Assembly: GCA_964587555.1 (NCBI GenBank) | Contig: CAZPLR010000032.1 | Location: 1-24,625 of the forward strand | Source: JAHHTP01 sp964587555 | GTDB lineage: Bacteria > Bacillota > Clostridia > Oscillospirales > Ruminococcaceae | Length of the DNA stretch: 24,625 nt | Reading direction: 5' to 3' | In this document: positions 21,482 through 24,625 of the stretch, one piece after another | Layout: every line of letters starts with the position of its first letter | How positions within the stretch are numbered: position 1 is the first letter of the stretch | The notes under the pieces: generated by a model | Told to the model about the DNA's origin: nothing | Databases searched by the model: none | What the model saw: only the letters and a program-made list of their open reading frames with translations | Made by a program: the position numbers and the translations under genes

Positions 21482-23242
21482 TTAACCCTGATATTTGACC
21501 TCCGGCATCCCTTCTGCCTTGATGGTGACGCTGCCTCCCGCGCCGATCAGCACCGTTTCAATCGTCTCGCAGGTGATCTCGCCGACGCCGATAGCAACTC
21601 GCTCGATGTCCTCCGCCTTGATGGCGCCGGACTGCATCGAAATAGTCCCATCAACGCTCTCGCAGGAAATCGCTCCGTTTCCGGAAACGTTAATACTGCC
21701 TTCTACATTCTCACAGTCGATGCTGCTGCTGTCGCCGAGCGTAATGTCCCCCTCGACATTCTCACAGGAAATCTTACTCTCGTTTCCGAGAACGACGTTT
21801 CCTTCCAAGCTTTCGCACTCAAATTTCGTGCGGTCGCCCATATGCAGCTCCTGCACGGAAACCGCGCCGTCGATACTCTCGCTGATAATATTGCCGTTTC
21901 CATGGATTGTTACGTCGCCGCTGATGCTGTCGCAGCTGACAGCGCCGTTCTCCGCCATTGCAACATCTCCCTCGACGGTATCGCACTTTAAGCTGCTGCC
22001 GCTGCCGAGCGATACGTCGCCCTCGACTATCTCGCAGCGAAATTTTGTCCCATCGCCCATATTCATATCCGAAACGGTATCGCAGCGGCTATCATATTCC
22101 TCGGCGTCACTATCCTGATCGTCCGAAGCATTCCAGCTGAAGTTAAACGAAGGCATTTTTCCATTTTGGGAAAGGTTCTTGAATCCTTTATTCAAACTCT
22201 TGCTCATCTTCCCCATCTTCTTGGAGAAGTCCTGCGCCGCACTATGAAAGTGCGTCAGCACCTCGTCCAAGCTGCCGTTTCCAATATCATTCATACCTTG
22301 CTCCGCCGAATCGCCTGCGCAGCTGACATGACCGCCTGCGATCACTCTGCCGCCTACATTGCCGCAGGTAACGTTGCCGCCGCCGTTTACACTGCCGCCC
22401 ACAGCGCCGCACTGAAGATTCCCGCCTGCGTTCGCATTGCCGGAGATAGCGCCGTTTACCGCTGCATTAGCGCCGGCGCTCATTGTGCCGTTCACCGTGC
22501 CGCAGGTAACGTCCATTCCCGCTGTCACAGAACCATCGACGTCGCCGCAGCAAACCGAAAGATCGCTCACAACCGCAAGCGGCTTGCTGCCCTCATAATG
22601 GAAGGTAAACTTCTCTAACTGTGGGTGTTCGGTCAGATTCAGCTTTTTCCCAATATATTGATGCCCCACGAACAGCGCGACACGAAGCTGTCCATCGTCC
22701 TCCCAAGGAAGATCGTGCAGAATCCCGCATGGATCGTTTTCAATGTACGCCTCATTCTCCGCTTCCCGTGCTTCCGCGCTGCGCACGTTTTCCTCATACA
22801 GTGCTTCATGATCCGCAACCATTTGCTCTATGGCTTCGTGGTAAGCAGAAACTTTTTCTGCTTTTTCCTTCTCATTTGTATCCTCCGCCGCTTCCGCCTG
22901 CGTCTGATCCTCCGGATCGACTGACGCTGGGTTGGAATCCGTTTCGGCGTCACCTGCGATTTCCGCCGGCCCCTGCGTTTGAGCATCGCTGGGCGTATCC
23001 GCCACATCTGTGCTTTCCTGCGCCGGAGTTTCATGCCCTAAAAGCGCGTCGATGCTGCATCCAAAAATCTCCGCAAGCCGCGGCAGCAGCGTAATATCCG
23101 GATAAGAAGCGCCGTTCTCCCATTTGCTGACCGCTTGGAAGGTGATCCCAAGCTGATTGGCAAGCGCATCCTGCGTAAATCCTTTTTGTTTTCTCAATGC
23201 CGCAATTCTCTCTGCAAAACTCATCTCACCTAAATGACTCAT
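21482..23242 (-). CDS. XRE-family helix-turn-helix protein fused to two beta-helix-like repeat arrays
   Basis: A 586-residue protein without signal peptide or membrane helix, thus cytosolic. Residues 8-68 are a Cro/C1-type HTH (RIAALRKQKGFTQDALANQL, AVSKWENGASYPDI). Residues 71-127 are an acidic Glu/Asp/Thr/Gln-rich linker, 128-168 a probable coiled coil, 172-222 a small domain with WEDDGQLRVALFVGHQYIG. Residues 224-310 hold about five ~16-residue units of the form VxCGxVxGxVxAGGN. A helical Lys/Phe-rich spacer (311-385) follows, then a second array (386-586) of about ten ~18-20-residue units, of the form SxIxCENVEGDIxLG, resembling DUF4097/bactofilin-type parallel beta-helix coils. The ATG at 23242 has AAAGGATC at 8 nt; other Met codons are less well placed. 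I know such XRE proteins from gut Clostridia but no demonstrated function. A DNA-binding filament or scaffold is one possible reading, not shown. Single gene, own promoter and terminator. Confidence 0.85.
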   Translation of the reverse strand: MSHLGEMSFAERIAALRKQKGFTQDALANQLGITFQAVSKWENGASYPDITLLPRLAEIFGCSIDALLGHETPAQESTDVADTPSDAQTQGPAEIAGDAETDSNPASVDPEDQTQAEAAEDTNEKEKAEKVSAYHEAIEQMVADHEALYEENVRSAEAREAENEAYIENDPCGILHDLPWEDDGQLRVALFVGHQYIGKKLNLTEHPQLEKFTFHYEGSKPLAVVSDLSVCCGDVDGSVTAGMDVTCGTVNGTMSAGANAAVNGAISGNANAGGNLQCGAVGGSVNGGGNVTCGNVGGRVIAGGHVSCAGDSAEQGMNDIGNGSLDEVLTHFHSAAQDFSKKMGKMSKSLNKGFKNLSQNGKMPSFNFSWNASDDQDSDAEEYDSRCDTVSDMNMGDGTKFRCEIVEGDVSLGSGSSLKCDTVEGDVAMAENGAVSCDSISGDVTIHGNGNIISESIDGAVSVQELHMGDRTKFECESLEGNVVLGNESKISCENVEGDITLGDSSSIDCENVEGSINVSGNGAISCESVDGTISMQSGAIKAEDIERVAIGVGEITCETIETVLIGAGGSVTIKAEGMPEVKYQG

Positions 23243-23291
23243 TTTTTCGATCCTTTCCGACTGCTTTTTCAGTCTATCTGATTTGTCCGGA

Positions 23292-23385
23292 CGGGCGTTG
23301 CTGCACGCCCGCCCGAACATGTGGTATTTGACGCGGGAACCGATCTCTTTCCGTCGGAACCCTCAGAAGCATTTCTTTGCTTCTG
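23292..23385 (-). promoter_or_regulatory. Structured 5' leader of the XRE-beta-helix gene
   Basis: Two clear hairpins lie in the ~150-nt leader: CGGGCGT/ACGCCCG (23292-23298 with 23305-23311) and CAGAAGC/GCTTCTG (23364-23370 with 23379-23385). Neither has a T run behind it and neither matches a riboswitch I know. Confidence 0.45.
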
Positions 23386-23397
23386 TGTTTACAGAAT

Positions 23398-23425
23398 AGC
23401 ATATCTAAATCAAAAAATCAATCAA
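23398..23425 (-). promoter_or_regulatory. Probable sigma-A promoter of the XRE-beta-helix gene
   Basis: On the minus strand TTGATT (23420-23425), 16-bp spacer, TATGCT (23398-23403). It is weaker than the other promoters here. The start of transcription would be near 23391. Confidence 0.5.
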
Positions 23426-23431
23426 ACATTT

Positions 23432-23450
23432 GTTGAATTTTTGATTCAAC
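23432..23450. promoter_or_regulatory. Inverted repeat just upstream of the XRE promoter, possible operator
   Basis: GTTGAAT (23432-23438) and ATTCAAC (23444-23450) form a 7-bp dyad with a 5-bp centre, 6 bp upstream of the -35. Size and position suit a dimeric XRE or similar repressor. A second dyad using the same GTTGAA sequence occurs at 23538-23554. Confidence 0.4.
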
Positions 23451-23533
23451 TTTTGGTAGAGCTTGAATTTCAGAGTTAAAAATATCTTATATGATTGTTT
23501 TTCATTGCATTTTTACATAATTTTATTGAAATT

Positions 23534-23588
23534 GCCTTTCAACTAAAAGTTGAAAGGCGGATGTCCGATCGGACATCCGCCAAAAAAA
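23534..23588 (-). terminator. Two overlapping hairpins behind gap, probable terminator
   Basis: Directly after gap, in transcript order, comes a perfect hairpin (23571-23581 with 23556-23566, 11 bp, loop GATC: the whole 26 bp is a perfect palindrome) preceded by an A/T-rich run (23582-23597). Next is an 11-bp hairpin (23534-23544 with 23548-23558, loop AAA on the plus strand). They share three bases (23556-23558). The T run after the first hairpin is poor (TTTCAACTTTT), so a bidirectional terminator or a 3' end protector are both possible. Confidence 0.6.
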
Positions 23589-23606
23589 TCTTTTTTTGCA
23601 GAAAAC

Positions 23607-24625
23607 TTACGCCAGTTCAGCAAAGTACTTGATGGTGCGAACCATCTGGCTGGTGTAGGAGTTTTCGTTGTCGTACCAAGAAACAACCTGAACCTCGTAC
23701 AGATCATCAGCGATCTTAGCAACCATGGTCTGGGTCGCATCGAAGAGAGAACCGTATCTCATACCGATAACGTCAGAGGAAACGATCTGATCTTCGTTGT
23801 AGCCGAAGGACTCAGAAGCGGCAGCCTTCATAGCGGCGTTGATGCTTTCTTTGGTAACATTTTCACCCTTAACAACTGCGGTTAAGATGGTGGTAGAACC
23901 TGTCGGAACCGGAACACGCTGCGCGGAACCGATAAGCTTACCGTTCAATTCCGGAATAACCAGACCGATCGCCTTCGCAGCGCCGGTAGAGTTCGGAACG
24001 ATATTAGCAGCGCCAGCTCTTGCACGACGCAGATCGCCTTTGCGATGCGGACCGTCCAGAATCATCTGGTCGCCAGTGTAAGCGTGAATGGTACTCATGA
24101 TGCCGCTCTGGATCGGAGCATAGTCGTTCAGAGCCTTCGCCATCGGCGCTAAGCAGTTGGTGGTGCAGGAAGCAGCGGAGATGATCTGATCTTCAGCAGT
24201 CAGGGTATCCTCGTTTACGCTGAATACGATGGTCTTTAGATCATTGCCAGCCGGAGCGGAAATAACAACCTTCTTAGCGCCAGCGTTGATATGAGCCATA
24301 GATTTCTCTTTCGAGCAGTAGAAACCGGTGCATTCTAATACAACGTCAACACCAATCTCGCCCCAAGGCAGGTTCTCAGCCTTCGGCTCTTTGTAAATGG
24401 TTAAGGTTTTGCCGTCTACAGTGATGGTGTTCGCTTCGTCATCCGCAGAAACAGTGTGCAGATTCTGACCGATCACACCGCAGTAACCGCCCTGTGCGGT
24501 ATCATATTTGAGCAGCTGAGCGAGCATGGACGGCTTAGTCAGGTCGTTGATTGCAACAACCTCATAGCCTTCAGCGCCGAACATCTGACGGAAAGCCAGA
24601 CGGCCGATACGGCCAAAGCCATTGA
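23607..24625 (-). CDS. gap: Glyceraldehyde-3-phosphate dehydrogenase (5' end cut by window edge)
   Basis: At least 339 residues of type I NAD-dependent GAPDH, the glycolytic enzyme that oxidises glyceraldehyde 3-phosphate to 1,3-bisphosphoglycerate. Reading through the window edge at 24625 the chain begins NGFGRIGRLAFRQ, the Rossmann glycine motif, so only about seven residues and the start codon are missing. Further seen: VVAINDL with the Asp that favours NAD over NADP, the catalytic SAASCTTNCLAPM with the active-site Cys, STIHAYTGDQ, RRARAGAANIVP, TGAAKAIGLVIPELNGKL and WYDNENSYTSQM near the C-terminus. Codon choice is more restricted than in the neighbours, as expected for a highly expressed gene. 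It belongs with pfkA in glycolysis, although the two are 9 kb apart. Confidence 0.97.
   Translation of the reverse strand, partial: NGFGRIGRLAFRQMFGAEGYEVVAINDLTKPSMLAQLLKYDTAQGGYCGVIGQNLHTVSADDEANTITVDGKTLTIYKEPKAENLPWGEIGVDVVLECTGFYCSKEKSMAHINAGAKKVVISAPAGNDLKTIVFSVNEDTLTAEDQIISAASCTTNCLAPMAKALNDYAPIQSGIMSTIHAYTGDQMILDGPHRKGDLRRARAGAANIVPNSTGAAKAIGLVIPELNGKLIGSAQRVPVPTGSTTILTAVVKGENVTKESINAAMKAAASESFGYNEDQIVSSDVIGMRYGSLFDATQTMVAKIADDLYEVQVVSWYDNENSYTSQMVRTIKYFAELA

Noticed and set aside
21700..22560. Repetitive DNA in the XRE gene considered as a CRISPR or mobile repeat
   Set aside because: The repetition is at protein level (16- and 18-20-residue units) with diverged codons, so it is a coding solenoid.

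Overview
The window looks like a piece of a draft genome or scaffold from a spore-forming, low-to-mid GC Firmicute of the class Clostridia, probably a gut-type Oscillospirales/Ruminococcaceae-like organism. The evidence is a complete eight-gene spoIIIA sporulation operon, an IreB (DUF965) protein, a T-box in front of pheST, AGGAGG-type ribosome binding sites almost everywhere, a QueT-type transporter, and several proteins typical of gut Clostridia. A run of exactly 100 N (8429-8528) is an assembly gap of the conventional unknown-size kind. The genus is inference; nothing in the window fixes it.

Layout, left to right. 51-617 (-) is a TetR-type regulator, divergent from an nrnA-truB-ribF operon (846-3707, +) that carries its own sigma-A promoter. 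3791-4039 (-) is ireB with a long structured leader. 4410-7846 (-) is pheS-pheT, preceded by a T-box leader whose specifier reads UUC (Phe). 8305-8546 (-) is a tiny Cys/Gly/Asn-rich membrane peptide interrupted by the gap. 8693-13715 (-) is spoIIIAA-AB-AC-AD-AE-AF-AG-AH, driven by an excellent sigma-E-type promoter. 13967-15040 (+) is a phosphofructokinase. 15138-15674 (-) is a QueT-family transporter, divergent by only 31 bp from an esterase (15706-16371, +). 16385-19897 (-) is an operon of RNase Z, a homocysteine methyltransferase/methylene-THF reductase fusion and a methyl-THF methyltransferase domain protein. 20143-21367 (-) is a pair of half-length chromate-type transporters. 21482-23242 (-) is a 586-residue protein joining an XRE helix-turn-helix to two arrays of short beta-helix-like repeats. 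23607-24625 (-) is glyceraldehyde-3-phosphate dehydrogenase, cut by the window edge just after its N-terminus.

Functionally most of this is housekeeping: RNA maturation and turnover (nrnA, truB, rnz), flavin synthesis (ribF), charging of tRNA-Phe (pheST), glycolysis (pfkA, gap), one-carbon and methionine metabolism (the split MetH-like pair) and sporulation (spoIIIA and probably the Cys-rich peptide next to it). The least conventional items are the XRE-beta-helix fusion with a structured leader and palindromic sites upstream, the Cys-rich peptide whose repeats probably broke the assembly, and the methionine operon that holds the methyl-donor and acceptor modules but no corrinoid protein within this window. 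No tRNA, rRNA, CRISPR array, insertion sequence, phage gene or integrase was seen.
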